DNA of 64,000 nucleotides from Chlorobiaceae bacterium (GTDB lineage: Bacteria; Bacteroidota; Chlorobiia; Chlorobiales; Chlorobiaceae), in the NCBI GenBank assembly GCA_013334565.1, contig JAAXXI010000004.1, positions 24,796 through 88,795 of the forward strand. Reading direction: 5' to 3'. Positions 63,078-64,000 of this stretch are shown piece by piece. Positions within the stretch are counted from its first letter, which is position 1. Every line of letters starts with the position of its first letter. Below the pieces are notes generated by a model. That model had not been told where the DNA came from and searched no databases. It saw only the letters and a list, made by a program, of their open reading frames with translations. The position numbers were made by a program, and so were the translations under genes.

Positions 63078-63842
63078 TTATCTGACGACTTTAAGCTTGA
63101 TATCAGGGTGTTGGATGGTGATTATGGACAATTCGGTTTCAGCTTTTTCGTTTTCATCATGATACACGAATCCCGGTTCGTATTCCTCTGCATCGGGCAT
63201 CTGCTGATTGGCGACAGCGATAATGGCTCCTTTCGTATCGTGTAAATATTTTGCCTTTTCATTGTGTGGACTGAGTTTGTTGCTCATGCTTGGTACCAGA
63301 AGCCAGTCGAGAGGTAAAGATTGCAGGACAGTGGCGGAATTTCCCGCGAACAGATCCCGGCAGATAGCCATGCCGATCAGTCCGAGAGACGATGTGAGAC
63401 AGGTTATCGGTGTCGGTGAGGTTTCGATCAACTCCCCGTATTTGTTATAGGTGACTCCTTCCCGTTTATCTGAACTGAATAGAGTTGTCCCGTCGTGTCC
63501 GGAGAGTGCTTCTGCATGGTTGCGCCATTTGTTTTCGAATTGTTCGTGAAAGCTGCCTGAAACGACTATCGGAACGGAGAGTTCATGGTCTTCGCCGTCA
63601 CTGAGCGCGAGGTCCATCATCCGTTCGCTGATTTTTGTGCGTATGGCCGGAGTGATGGTAAGCTCTGGCATGATGAGAAGATGGACGCCGGAAGTTTGTG
63701 CATTTCTGATGTGTTCCAGAGCCGAGGCAAGTCGTTGTGTTTCATCGCTGATGCCGCGACAAATGAAAAACCGGTTGCCAGTGTATTTGATGTCGAGTTC
63801 TGCCTTGTCTTCGAAATGGACGATGCCGATCTTTATAAGAGC
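63078..63842 (-). CDS. Nitrilase-fold (carbon-nitrogen hydrolase) domain; start uncertain, coding similarity extends upstream of the first ATG at 63671
   Basis: ...ALIKIGIVHFEDKAELDIKYTGNRFFICRGISDETQRLASALEHIRNAQTSGVHLLIMPELTIT... with LIMPEL (Glu), ENKWRNHAEAL (Lys?) and GLIGMAICRDLF (Cys) resembling the nitrilase triad. Open back to TAA at 63843-63845. Confidence 0.65.
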   Translation of the reverse strand, partial: ALIKIGIVHFEDKAELDIKYTGNRFFICRGISDETQRLASALEHIRNAQTSGVHLLIMPELTITPAIRTKISERMMDLALSDGEDHELSVPIVVSGSFHEQFENKWRNHAEALSGHDGTTLFSSDKREGVTYNKYGELIETSPTPITCLTSSLGLIGMAICRDLFAGNSATVLQSLPLDWLLVPSMSNKLSPHNEKAKYLHDTKGAIIAVANQQMPDAEEYEPGFVYHDENEKAETELSIITIQHPDIKLKVVR

Positions 63843-64000
63843 TTATTCGTAATTAAGTAAAATGAGTGCTATATTTCCTGACTTGTGCCACTTTTTGAAA
63901 ATCTGCGGATACAAAATATTAAGACATTATTTTTATTGCGTTTAGCATTTTCTGATTCTCGAATATTCGCACTAATGGTATCTTTCAACCATGCGTGGAG

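Overview
The gene content suggests a green sulfur bacterium (Chlorobi-like; inferred from a PucC/BCD-family transporter, the hemACD cluster and trpE/hemB/aroC; not proven). From 1 to about 46 kb the window is mostly ordinary chromosome: lolD, proAB, a CPA2 antiporter, a Fur-family regulator, a 7-PAS hybrid kinase, def-fmt-lepA-lepB, trpE, a Deg protease, greA, tpiA, thiC behind a TPP riboswitch, recD2, a PucC-like MFS, cysE, aroC, hemB, an mmd-type Na+-pump decarboxylase operon, hemD-hemC-hemA-ccsA and typA. From about 46.2 kb to the right edge it becomes accessory. That part holds a solitary IS200-type transposase with end hairpins, a split tripartite HipBST-type toxin-antitoxin locus with two matching operator palindromes, a radical-SAM/SPASM plus methyltransferase pair, and a minus-strand defence island. 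The island has a complete Wadjet set (jetABCD) directly downstream of a 1431-aa protein that appears to fuse a ParA/MinD-like ATPase, a Mrr-like nuclease, a NACHT NTPase, pentapeptide repeats and seven WD40 blades. A winged-helix gene lies upstream of that, and a nitrilase-fold ORF without a canonical start lies beyond it. The compact organisation suggests co-expression of the NACHT-WD40 protein with Wadjet. This is the best candidate for an undescribed system. All assignments come from reading the sequence and translations; no database search was run.
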